Source: Eucommia ulmoides (Eukaryota; Streptophyta; Magnoliopsida; Garryales; Eucommiaceae). From it: 64,000 nt of DNA. Positions 1-9,642 of the stretch are shown in pieces (position 1 is the first letter of the stretch; every line of letters begins with the position of its first letter). The notes beneath the pieces were generated by a model, which was not told the origin of the DNA, made no database searches, and was given only the letters and a program-made list of their open reading frames with translations. The stretch lies in NCBI GenBank assembly GCA_016647705.1, contig CM028334.1, forward strand, positions 15,732,402-15,796,401, written 5' to 3'. The position numbers and the translations under genes are program-made.

Positions 1-1245
1 TCTAGAAAACAAGGACTCCGCTAGAAAAATTCTATATAAAGTATAAAGGTATGTGATGACCGATGACAAATTATATAGGCGATCGTTTTCCCAACCATTA
101 TTATTTTGTCTAGGACTAAAGGAAGTCACCTATGTCTTACAAGAAATACATGAAGGGGTTTGTGGAAATCATCAAGGAGAGATGACCTTGGTGTACAAGG
201 TATTACGTGTGGGATACTACTAGACAATAATGCGCAGTGATGCAAAAGAGTACATCAAGTAATGTGATAAGTATCAGCGGTTCTCCAACGATATCAAGTT
301 TCCAGCTCAACAGTAGACACCAATAACTAGCCCATGGTCATTTACTCAATGGGAGATGGATGTGCTAGGACTGTTTACTCTAGCACCAGGGAACAAAAAG
401 TACTTACTAGTGGTAATTGACTTCTTCACCAAGTAGGCCAAAGCTGAAGCGTTCACAACTGTGAAAGAGAACGAGGTGAAGAACTTCCGTTGGAAAAATA
501 TAATCTGTAATTTTGGCATTCCTGTAGTACTCAAATCTGATAACAGAACACCTTTTACTGGTGGCAAAATTGCATGGATGTATGACAAATTGATGATTTA
601 ACATCACACATCCAGCCCGGCGTACCTGCAAGCCAATGGACAAGTTGAGATAACAAATTGTTTCATTAAGGAGGCACTCAAGAAACGACTGGATGACGCC
701 AAAGAAAAGTGTGTGGAAGAACTCCTAGAGTATTGTGGGCTTATCGGACCACTCTAACATCTACCACAGGGGAAACACCTTTCTCCATGACTTACGGAAC
801 TAAAACTGTTGTTCCAGTGGAGATAGGACCGCAGTCCAGGCGAGATGGCACAATCAACGTAGTAGAGAATGAAGAAGCCATACGAGAAGAGATGAATCAA
901 CTGGAGGAGAGACGTGATAAGGCATCAATGAGGATGACAACTTACAAGTCAAGGATGGCATGATTGTTTAATCATGCAGTACGTCCACGATACTTTGTAA
1001 TAGGATACCTAGTATTTCGGAAGGTAATGCCTCATGACCCAGAAGCTCGCTTTGGAAAGTTAGCTCCTAACTGGGAAGTCCCTTATCGAGTTGTCAAACC
1101 AGGGACCTATTGGCTGGAAGATCTTGATGGTGTGGCCATCCCCAGGCCTTGGATCATCTCTCACTTACAGAAGTACTTCGTATGGGTTTTCTTATCATTC
1201 TCTAATTCATGTTTTTCAATGATTATTTTGAAGTTCTTTGAATAA
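1..1245 (+). pseudogene. Ty3/gypsy integrase and pol C-terminus, Tat-like lineage (decayed)
   Basis: This is the 3' end of a gypsy pol polyprotein. Integrase inserts retrotransposon cDNA into host DNA. Seen: an HHCC zinc-finger remnant (HEGVCGNHQG near 155-185, then CDKYQRF near 265-290), with its second cysteine now tyrosine. The core follows with D (WEMDVLG, near 350-370), D (LKSDNRTPF, near 530-550) and E (GQVEITN, near 640-660). The readable C-terminal parts are two frames, 709-963 (TTLTSTTGETPFSMTYGTK) and 964-1245 (GKLAPNWEVPYRVVKPGTYW), the usual end of this lineage. In-frame stops at about 222, 257, 313, 433 and 598 and at least two frameshifts make it non-functional. The element continues upstream, outside the window. 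The tandem repeats and antisense ORFs downstream support the Tat group. Lineage is inferred from motif wording and layout only. Confidence 0.85.
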
Positions 1246-2652
1246 AGCAAACAAATATTTTCTCTATCAATTTTGTGACGCTTATTGTTATAATGCTAAT
1301 TCTAATCAACATTTAGTGAATTGAGACTAAGTGTAGGACAAACATTTGACATTGAAGTCAAAAAAATTGAGCAATTCAGCTCAGAATGAACAGAGCTTAT
1401 CTGTTTACTCATTCACAAATGAACAGAGCAAGTTTGTTTACTCACTAAAACTGAGCAATTCAACTCAGAATGAGTAGAGTTGATCTGTTTACTCATTCAC
1501 AAATGAGTAGAGCAAGTCAGTTTACTCACTAAAACTGAGCAATTCAGCTTAGAATGAGCAAAGATGATATGTTTACTTATTCTCAAATAAGCAGAGTAGA
1601 TCAATTTACTCATTATAACTGAGCAATTAAGCTCAGCATGAACATAGGTGATCTGCTTACTCATTTACAAATGAGCAGAGCATGTCAGTTTATTTACTAA
1701 AACTGAGCACTTCAGCTTAGCACGAGCAAAGCAGGTCAGCTTACTCATTCGCCAATTAGTAGAGCAAATCAACTTACTCACCAAAATAAAGTATCTCAGT
1801 TCGGCATGAGCAGAGCAGATCGGCTTTCTCATTCTTAAACAGGCGGGCTAGTTAGCTTACTCATTTTTCACTTAGTATAAAACACTAAGTATACTTCAAA
1901 TAGCGGAGCATCTCAGCTCAGCATGATCAAAGCAATTGGCTCACTCACATAATGCCTAAAAAGAAAAGGACAGGACAACTCACTCAGTACTAGTTGAGCA
2001 AATCAACCCAACCTTAGACATCACAACTCATTCTGAACAGTGCATAATTAGTTCGCCATCTATAACTTCTAGTTTTCAAGACTAAGAGAAGCTAACGTAG
2101 ACTTATTAGTCATAAAGATCTCCATCAACACAAGCTTCTTGTCATCACCATCACAAACTCAGACAAGATAAAAAGTCTAGAAAACTTACTCAAATTTTCA
2201 CTAACTTCATGGTAATGAGTAATAAGATTAAGACTAGACAATATCTTGAGAAGGATCTTACAGACTAAGATGAAAAAGAGTTTCCTAATTGAAGGATTTT
2301 TACGATGGTATATCTGATTACCCTTCATGTTGTAATGTTGATTATTATGATTAAGTTCGTATATCAAATGTTTTACTCACTGCCTAAAGCCTAAAAATTA
2401 ATTCATAACTAGCTTAGTTTTCTAATCAAGTTATGAAGGAAGGCGGGCATAAGGGCAACACAAATATTTAACATGCGATAACACAACACATACAAGATGA
2501 AGAATCCCATTTTTATATTATCAAAAGAAAGGAAGGCATATGGCTACAAAATAAAAAAATAAAAAAGATCAAAAACATGAAAAACTGTTCATTCAAAAAC
2601 AAAAACAAAGAAGAAAAGTTTTTTCTTAATTTAACCAGGGCTGAGGGTGGCA
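1246..2652 (+). other. Tat-like 3' spacer outside the ORFs
   Basis: Noncoding spacer between pol and the antisense ORFs. It contains the 84-bp array described separately. Outside that array (1246-1368 and about 1990-2652) I see only AT-rich sequence, with no ORF of recognisable product. Confidence 0.6.
1369..1872 (+). repeat. 84-bp tandem repeat, six units
   Basis: Six units start at 1369, 1453, 1537, 1621, 1705 and 1789, spaced exactly 84 bp. Each opens with GAGCAATTCAGCTCAG or a close variant. Each unit is itself a diverged dimer: a GARCAGAGC...TTTACTCA phrase occurs twice per unit. A more diverged relative continues to about 1990. The array lies just after the integrase, where Tat-lineage elements are known to carry variable tandem repeats in the 3' untranslated region. 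Confidence 0.9.
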
Positions 2653-2940
2653 TCATTCCGACCTAGGAGAAGCAGGCGAACCTAGATCTTCAGAACTTGA
2701 GTTAGAGAAATAGAAGTCGTGCTCCTCATGTTTGTTTATCTTATTGATCAACTCTCGGATCTTGGCCTTTTTCGCCTCGTTTTTCTCTAAGAGCTTGTCT
2801 TGTTTCGTCTTAACGGTGTCGGCAAAGAGCTTGTGGTAATAGAAATTAGCTGCCAAGTCACGCCTACTCCTTTCATATTTTCTCAACTCCTCCCTGAGCT
2901 CATGAAGATGAGAAATTGCACGAAAGTGGGTTGCTTCCAT
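2653..2940 (-). pseudogene. Antisense ORF 1 of the Tat-like element (coiled-coil protein)
   Basis: A 95-residue open frame antisense to pol. The composition is charged and strongly helical (LHELREELRKYERSRRDL, then KTKQDKLLEKNEAKKAKIRE), suggesting a coiled coil, followed by a Ser/Glu-rich tail. The same frame can be read upstream to about 3,105 (FERQKEIELEKNF) across one stop, so the ATG at 2940 may not be the original start. Extra antisense ORFs in the 3' spacer are known in Tat-lineage elements, and their function is not established. It could equally be the C-terminal end of the longer antisense ORF farther right. I do not assign a function. Confidence 0.5.
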
Positions 2941-3544
2941 GGTGGAAAAAATTGTGGTAGCATCATTTGACGCACAAAGGCGAGGGTGCTATTCTGTAGT
3001 AGTCTTGGCCTGCTTCATTAAGGTACAAAAGTTTTTTTCCAACTCTATCTCTTTCTGTCTTTCAAACTGGATTGACTCAAAAGAGAAAAGAGTTGGCCAC
3101 AAAGTAGAAAGGGATGGACACGCCACAGTCAAGAAAGATCAAAAAAGAAAAAGAAAGAATTCGAGAATGCAAGATTAAATGGGTGAAAACATATGGATTT
3201 ATGGAGGAATAATCAATGCTTGGTTTGGACTTAAATAGCCAAACTAATGAAGAGAAAAAAGAAATTGAAACGGAAAAAAAACGTGCATTAAGTACAAGAA
3301 TGACGTGTGTTGACAGATTACGTATTGTAATTATCACCATGTATTTTCAAGATTTAAATGGCGACTACTGTTTTAAACAGGTTATGATGATAAAAAAAAA
3401 TGTATCATTACAAAAATTAATTATAGACGTCAAAAAATAAGTTGAAAAGACAGGAGGACAACTTAGAGAGTAGCACTTGGATCGAAAACATGTGCTTAGT
3501 CAAAGGTTGGCACGATAACAGTGTCAATTAGCAGAGCTTGAGCC

Positions 3545-3960
3545 TAAACTTGGGTTGAGCTTGTGACAGGCTGGTTAGGAAGGTCTGGGGCTGAGCTCTC
3601 TACTGGTACCTCAGCAACTATTGTGGACGAGAGCCCTTCTTCTCCAATGATCTCTTTCTCGCCATCAACAGTATTTTCACCTTCTGGTATATCCCTTAGC
3701 TCAGCCTACAGAAAGGAGAGATCTAAATTTGGATGCTCCTCTGACACTTTCTGCTGGCAGAACCCGAAGCCCACTAGTTGAAGCCCTCTAGATCTCCTAC
3801 TAAATTTGGCCCAAAGGTCTTTGATCGCCTACTTAGACTCTTTCGCCTTGGTTGTAAGCTCGGTTGCCAGCCTTCCTATTTCTTGCACTTGATCGGCAAT
3901 CTCCATTTTATCTTAATTAAGCTCAGCCATTAGATGATCTCTCTCATTCTGCAATTATTG
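3545..3960 (-). pseudogene. Antisense ORF 2 of the Tat-like element, C-terminal part
   Basis: On the minus strand this continues the coiled-coil frame found at 9,643-10,060 on the far side of the Athila-like insertion. Readable pieces are EIADQVQEIGRLATELTTK, then QLVGFGFCQQKVSEEHPNLD, then an acidic Ser/Pro-rich tail ending at a stop near 3,545-3,547. In-frame stops occur at about 3,697, 3,847, 3,910 and 3,950. Dropping the inserted element and one copy of its 5-bp target duplication joins the two halves in the same frame. That shows this was one ORF before insertion. Confidence 0.7.
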
Positions 3961-3965
3961 GAGGG
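3961..3965. repeat. Target site duplication GAGGG (left copy)
   Basis: GAGGG directly precedes the LTR terminus TGGTAG at 3966. It is matched by GAGGG at 9638-9642 after the other LTR. A 5-bp duplication is standard for LTR retrotransposon integration. Confidence 0.85.
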
Positions 3966-5425
3966 TGGTAGCGCGTAAAATACGCCGCTACTTTCACTCG
4001 CAAATATACGACGTCAAGTTTTAGTATAGATCGGGAGAGTTAGGGTTATCATGTCCACATGGATTAGTTTTGACTATAATTGACTACTATCATGACCTAA
4101 TTTTATCTAAGCGAAGATAAATTGAAAAAAAATAATTATACTAATACTAAGTTAATTAATCTAATTAAATTAACTATACTAATATTACTATGAGATGTTT
4201 AGGGAAAGTATTGCCTAGGGATTAACTTTTGTTTACAAAAACGTATTTGGTCTCGTTTTAGTTTACATTAACGGCGTTCGACTTATCCGACAATCTCGAT
4301 TCGTAAACTCCCTCGCCACCTCTTCTGAGTGTAAGACAGAAGAATACATGACTTCGTGTCAACGTCGAAATCCTTCTCAACGTCTTAACGACTCTAGGTC
4401 ACGTGAGTCTCGCCCCAACGTCATCGATTGCACACTTTCTAACGCCCTCCCGAGTCGTTAGATTATCGTGTTGTGTTAACCCTAATCCGAATCCGGGGTT
4501 ATCTCTCCCGAGTGTCAAACCCCGTATCCTCAATATATCTAAACTAGCATATAATTATAGAAAACATGGCAACACAATCAAAATTATAAGGAACAACCAT
4601 AAATGAAACACAAATTCAACCAAAACTACATTTTCATAAATAATACATTAATCCCTAGACAAAAACCCGTTTAGCTCATGGCCATAGCTGGTTATACAAT
4701 GAAAACAAAGCTAAACTTGTTCAACTAACTACCGAAGTTAAGAAATAAAAGAAGAAACGAAAGAAACTTAGCCTAGTCCGTAGATTTGTCGCTAAAAATG
4801 CTTCGGGATCGCTTCTCCTCTATCGCAATGTGATCTTCTCCTTCGGAATTGGTTGAGCACTCCCAAAACCTCTCAATCTATCCTCCTAAAGTCTATGGAG
4901 GTTTCTTCGCCTAATGGAGATGAGAGGAGGAGAAAACTAGGCTCAAAATATTCTAAAATATCTAAAATAATATCTAAACTGGTGCAGAGGTTTTCTCCTA
5001 GGCGAAGAAAACTTTACCTAGGCAAAGTTACTGCAGGAAGGTTGGTTAACTTTCTGCCGGATTTCCACCTAGGCGAAGTTACTACAGGTTTGCAATTTTG
5101 TTTTGACTGTAACTTCTTCATCCGAACTCCGATTGAAGTGATTCAAAAACCCATGGAAATCTAATAAAAAGATCTATAACTTACATGTTTTTAGTGTTTC
5201 CAAAATAGGATTGAATCATAGTCCAAAATAGCCTTGAAGTTAGAGCATCTATACCGGCTTTGCACATTTTCGCCCTTTTTCCACCGTTCTTAATCCGTTA
5301 CATACCTTTTCACCTCAAACACTTGATTTAGACAAAAAAATATAAAAACATATTAAAATGTACTAAACATACTCGAAAACTAACAACGTTCGGATTAGAA
5401 ATAGATAAGTAATTTACACCTATCA
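3966..5425 (-). repeat. 3' LTR of the Athila-like element
   Basis: 1,460 bp, collinear with the 8192-9637 copy. In element orientation it starts TGATAGGTGT (intact TG) and ends CTACCA. Compared with the other LTR it has point changes throughout and a small insertion around 5,000-5,030 near the CCTAGGCGAAG motifs. ORFs inside it have no coding character. Confidence 0.9.
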
Positions 5426-6960
5426 AATACCCACAAACTTGAAATTTTGCTAGTCCTCGAGCAAAACACCCATGCAATAAAAGAAAATATAACAACTAAA
5501 AATGAAAAATGAAAAACACAATAAACAAATATGTGCAAGTTTTGAGTATCATCTACCAGCCAAACGAAATATCCCTCATCGGCCCCCAATCCTATCAAGT
5601 TCAGGCATAAAACACAACATGTAGTGTTATAAAATTTCAATATTTATAATAGTAAATGTCGTTATAGATCCTGATAAAGTGTGTATGTGTGTTTAAAAAC
5701 TCAAATATATAACTGTCCGTTAATCGGATTGGATTATCGACCATATAAGTGCATGACAGAAAAAACCCGAAGGTATAGGGAATCCATAGGCTTGACCCGG
5801 GATCTATTCTCCACTAATGTAGGCTCAAAAGTTCAAAAAGATCAATAGGTCTTGGTTCGGTTTAGGACAAATGGCCAAGGGTAAATTTGAAAAAGAAAAC
5901 GAGTTAATGTCATTAACTTGACGTTACCCAAGGCACATCGCTTGACACTCTCTCACTCTCAAAACCCCATAGATATAACTGAAACAACCCTGAACATAAT
6001 TTTAAGAACTTTGTACTCACTTGTCAAAAAAAAAACAGAAAATAAAAACCGTATGTACACTTGATTTTTTTTTTTTTTTTATTTTTTATTTTTTTAATAC
6101 ACCCCCAAACTTATTTGATTTGTACAATTTAAGGGACATGTGAAATATGAACAAAAAAATGACAAGTGAGTACTCGAATACCGAACCAATTAATAGTTCA
6201 CCCAAGACTCAATCGCTCACTTCAAGTAGCATAATGAATGCTAACTTGATTCTCTCAAATTGTGCCTTTGGTTTAGTGATTTTGGTTTAGAAAAAAGTTT
6301 AATCGGTCACGTGGTATTGGTTAAGTGTTTAGAATTGAAATGGCTATTAGGCTTCAACAGGGTAACGAGGTGTAATGATTTAACAAGGTTGGCTTAAAAA
6401 GGCTCAAGCGAGAAATTGAATGCCTAAATCATGTCTTTCGAACTACCTCGTCTAGGATTTCGCCTCGAATTTCCCCCAAATCAAGTTCTAGAAACCCTAA
6501 TATCATGAATTTAGGTGACAGATAATCGTTTTCAAATCAATTAGATGGTTATATAATAAGTTTTCATGCTCTTGCAAGTAGGATCTATAATAACTATTAC
6601 TAAAACATAACGTTAAGCACACACAACATACATGCATGAGTTTTACGCTCGACCTCAATAAACAACCAGGGGACAGACTCATCATTGGATGACGTCAAAA
6701 CTCAGAACATAACACAACAACTATCCCAAACAGACATGCACACGTAGAAACAATAAAACATACTAACTAAAACATATACTAAAAACATACTACACATCAC
6801 ATCCGACTCAAACAGGAAATGCCCATAATAACCTAGTCAGCTATCCCAATGACATGATAAAGCATTATAATGTAGACTAGGGTTTAAAACACATACCTAA
6901 GAGGCGAGAGACTCTCACCTCCGAATCAAATCGGTTATGATGGATCTAACTTATTCTTTT
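5426..6960 (-). other. Internal 3' untranslated region of the Athila-like element
   Basis: No recognisable coding sequence. In element orientation, a weak polypurine-like stretch (GTTTGTGGGTATT) lies immediately before the 3' LTR. A homopolymer T tract sits at 6,065-6,080. In autonomous relatives this stretch follows pol and, in some, an env-like ORF; neither is visible here. Confidence 0.6.
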
Positions 6961-6997
6961 CCTTGGGTTGCCTCCCAAGAAGCGCTTGGTTTATGGT
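6961..6997 (-). other. Conserved Athila 3' noncoding motif
   Basis: The minus strand reads AAGCGCTTCTTGGGAGGC followed by AACCCAAGG. I recognise this as a widely conserved noncoding motif downstream of coding sequence in plant Athila-group elements. Its presence right after the gag remnant indicates that pol was lost by internal deletion. Confidence 0.65.
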
Positions 6998-6999
6998 CG

Positions 7000-7215
7000 T
7001 CAGCCTGACATGCCGAAGTGCTTGTCAAAGAGCGGTTTCCACTCATAGTAAGTATCGTACAACACCACATATGGGTCTTGGTTCAGTACGCCCTCAAGAC
7101 TGGCGAGATGTGGTAATGTATAGCTCGAGCTTTCAATGACATGTCTCACCGGCTCATGTACTTGGTGGGCATGAAAGAATGTTGCTAGTGGCGGCGAAGG
7201 ATCATTGAGCCACAT
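7000..7215 (-). pseudogene. Short ORF of the Athila-like element
   Basis: A 71-residue frame with LATFFHAHQVHEPVRHVIES and LHKHFGM-type wording near its end (KPLFDKHFGMSG). It lies between the gag remnant and the conserved 3' motif and reads on nearly directly from gag. I do not recognise a domain. It may be the tail of the gag-derived protein or a remnant of the region just before the deleted pol. Confidence 0.4.
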
Positions 7216-7239
7216 CAGATCCTCATAAATATGATCATC

Positions 7240-7977
7240 TTAGATTGAGTGCGGCGTCACCAACTGGAATTCGAACGGTGAAAATTCACAACACTTAATG
7301 TATGAATCTCCGTCGATCTCATCCCAGTACCTCCCGCTTGTCTCCGGTTCTTCGTGGTGGCTTTCGCAATAGAATTCGGCTCGTGAATCTTCGTGTGCCA
7401 CCATGTCTGACTCGGCCTCAATCAAGCAGATAAGCTGACCGATGTGCGCCTGTAAAGACGTTACGGTCGCATCGATTTCAGTGCAAATCGTCTCAATGTT
7501 GTTGAGATGATCCTCGTGCTCATTTAGCCGGTCATTTGTCTCCCTCCAAAATGTCTGAGTCTCCTCATTAAAATCAACGAGTATTTCTTCTAGGCCAGAG
7601 GAAGACTCAACGTATTGGTCCGGGGTGTAAATCCATGGTGCCGTAGAATTGCAACTCTGATAATCAAAGGCCGTCATGTCTTCCAACATCCAATGGGCTT
7701 CGTCCACGGTTAGTTGGTCGAAAGAGGTCGTACCGTTTCCTCTTTCAACCCACATTCTGGTTGTGGCTTGTAACCCATCGAGGAAGTTCAGTAGTTGACA
7801 CTCCCTCGAGAATTCGTGATTCGGAAACCAGAGTAGCAAATCCTTGTATCGATCCCAACCACAGTAAAATGGCTCGAAATCCTGTTGAAAGAACTGCAAG
7901 AGTACCTGTTGATCTACTATCTTCAAGCACTTTGCGAGAAAAGAAAAACAAAAACTACAAAGAAAAATATTATACAC
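7240..7977 (-). pseudogene. Athila-like Gag (partial, core and C-terminal part)
   Basis: A 245-residue frame. Gag forms the virus-like particle that packages element RNA. The core motif FYCGWDRYKDLLLWFPNHEF, followed by LLNFLDGLQATTRMWVERG and DEAHWMLEDMTAFDYQ, matches the retrotransposon gag domain of the Athila group (usual wording: W-E-R-F-K-D-L-L, then F-Y-x-G-L, then A-x-x-L-L-E-x-M-A). The C-terminal half is acidic and heptad-like (ETNDRLNEHEDHLNNIE), probably a coiled coil. The first 35 or so residues look like read-through of leader, so the true start is uncertain. The N-terminal part normally upstream is missing, because the primer-binding region begins only about 60 bp away. There is no zinc knuckle. 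The frame is free of stops, which is unusual for this window. Confidence 0.75.
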
Positions 7978-8039
7978 AAAAGAAATGCCTAAAGTAATAT
8001 CTGGTCATTTACTTACAATATCAATAATAACCAAAAATA

Positions 8040-8060
8040 CAATCCCTAGCAACGGCGCCA
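8040..8060 (-). other. Second primer-binding-site-like sequence
   Basis: The minus strand reads TGGCGCCGTTGCTAGGGATT, preceded by ACCAAGTTT as at a true LTR junction. It lies about 125 bp inside the site next to the LTR and is the better match to the 3' end of plant tRNA-Asp. Confidence 0.6.
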
Positions 8061-8164
8061 AAAACTTGGTACGTTGATGGGACTAGAATACGATACACTT
8101 ACTTCTCCTATCTAAAACTTAAGTCTCCGGCCGTTACCGCATTTCTCCGACAATAACATCAAAA

Positions 8165-8185
8165 CAATCCTCGGCAACGGTGCCA
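8165..8185 (-). other. Primer-binding site next to the 5' LTR
   Basis: The minus strand reads TGGCACCGTTGCCGAGGATT, 6 nt after the LTR end CTACCA. It is complementary to a tRNA-Asp-type 3' end apart from a few mismatches, and is where minus-strand DNA synthesis would start. Confidence 0.75.
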
Positions 8186-8191
8186 AAAACT

Positions 8192-9637
8192 TGGTAGCGA
8201 GTAAAATACGCTACTACTTTCACTCGCAAGTATACGAAGTCAAGTTTTAGTATAGATCGGGAGAGTTAGGGTTATCGTATCCACAGGGATTGGTTTTGAC
8301 TATAATTGACTACCGCGTTTATCATGATCTAATTTTATCTAGGCGAAGATAAATTGAATAAAATTAATTATACTAATACTAATTTAATTAATCTAATTAA
8401 ATTAACTATACTAATATTACTATGAGATGTTTACGGAAAGTATTGCCTAGGGATTAACTTTTGTTTACAAAAATGTATTCGGTCTCGTTTTAGTTTACAT
8501 TAACGGCATTCGACTTATCCGACAATCTCGGTTCGTAAACTCCCTCGCCACCTCTTCCAAGTGTAAGACGGGAGAATACGTGACTTCGTGTCAACATCAA
8601 AGTCCCCCTCAACATCTTAACGACTCTAGGGCATGTGAGTCTCGCCCTAACGTCATCGATTGCACATTTTTTAACGCCCTCCCAGGTCGTTAGATTATCG
8701 TGTTGTGTTCACCCTAGTCCAAATCCGGGATTACCTCTCCCGAGTGTCAAACCCCGTATTCTCAATATATCTAAACTAGCATATAATCATAGAAAACATG
8801 GCAACATAATCGAAATTATAAGGAACAACCATAAACGAAACACAAATTCAACCAAAACTATATTTTCATAAATAATACATTAATCCCTAGACAAAAACCT
8901 GTTTAGCTCATGGCCATAGCTGGTTATACAATGAAAAAAAAGCTAAACATGCTCAACTAACTACAAAAGTTAAGAAATAAAAAAAGAAACGAAAAAAACT
9001 TAGCCTAGTCCGTAGATTTGTCGCTAAAAATGCTTCGGGATCGCTTCTCCTTTATCGCAACATGATCTTCTCCTTCGGAATTGATTGAGCACTCCCAAAA
9101 CCTCTCAATCTATCCTCCTAAAGTCTATGGAGGTTTCTTCGCCTAATGGAGAGGAGAGGAAGAGAAAACTAGGCTCAAAATATCCTAAAATATCTAAAAT
9201 AATATCTAAACTGGCGTAGAGGTTTTCGCCTAGGCGAAGTTACTGCAGGAAGGTTGGTTAACTTTCTGCCGGATTTCCGCCTAGGCGAAGTTACTGCAGG
9301 TTTGCAATTTTGTTTTGATTGTAACTTCTTAATCTGAACTCCGATTTATGTGATTCAAAAACCCATGGAAAACTAATAAAATGAAATATAACTTCCATGT
9401 TTTGAGTGTTTCCAAAATCAGATAGAATCATAGTCCAAAATAGTCTTGAAGTTAGAGCACCTGTACCGGCTTTACACATTTTTGCTCTTTTTCCACTATT
9501 CTTGATCCATTACATACCTTTTCACCCCAAACACCTAATTTAGACAAAAACACAAAAAAACATATTAATACGTACTAAACATACTCAAAAACTAACAACG
9601 TTCAAATTGAAAATAGATAGGTAATTTACACCTATTA
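8192..9637 (-). repeat. 5' LTR of the Athila-like element
   Basis: 1,446 bp. In element orientation it starts TAATAGGTGT (TG mutated to TA) and ends CTACCA, collinear with the 3966-5425 LTR. It contains repeated CGCCTAGGCGAAG motifs near 9,228 and 9,280, each with an internal palindrome CGCCTAGGCG. This LTR would drive transcription leftward across the window. Confidence 0.9.
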
Positions 9638-9642
9638 GAGGG
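9638..9642. repeat. Target site duplication GAGGG (right copy)
   Basis: Matches 3961-3965 exactly and follows the end of the 5' LTR directly. Confidence 0.85.

Larger units (their letters stand above)
3966..9637 (-). mobile_element. Complete Athila-like, gag-only LTR retrotransposon (non-autonomous)
   Basis: A 5,672-bp element inserted in antisense ORF 2 of the Tat-like element. It has two LTRs of about 1.45 kb (3966-5425 and 8192-9637), a GAGGG target duplication, a primer-binding site that starts 6 nt inside the 5' LTR, and a partial gag. There is no protease, reverse transcriptase, RNase H or integrase: the internal region is only about 2.77 kb, where autonomous Athila elements carry several kilobases of pol. 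Athila affiliation rests on the tRNA-Asp-type primer-binding site (TGGCGCCGTTGC), the gag motif WDRYKDLL, and the conserved 3' motif AAGCGCTTCTTGGGAGGC. Movement would need proteins supplied by a relative. Confidence 0.9.

Noticed and set aside
7761..7997. Plus-strand frame opposite the gag remnant
   Set aside because: Shadow of the minus-strand gag frame.
8635..8871. Plus-strand frame that recurs at 4,403-4,606
   Set aside because: The similarity is explained by both lying at the same position in the two Athila-like LTRs, not by gene duplication.
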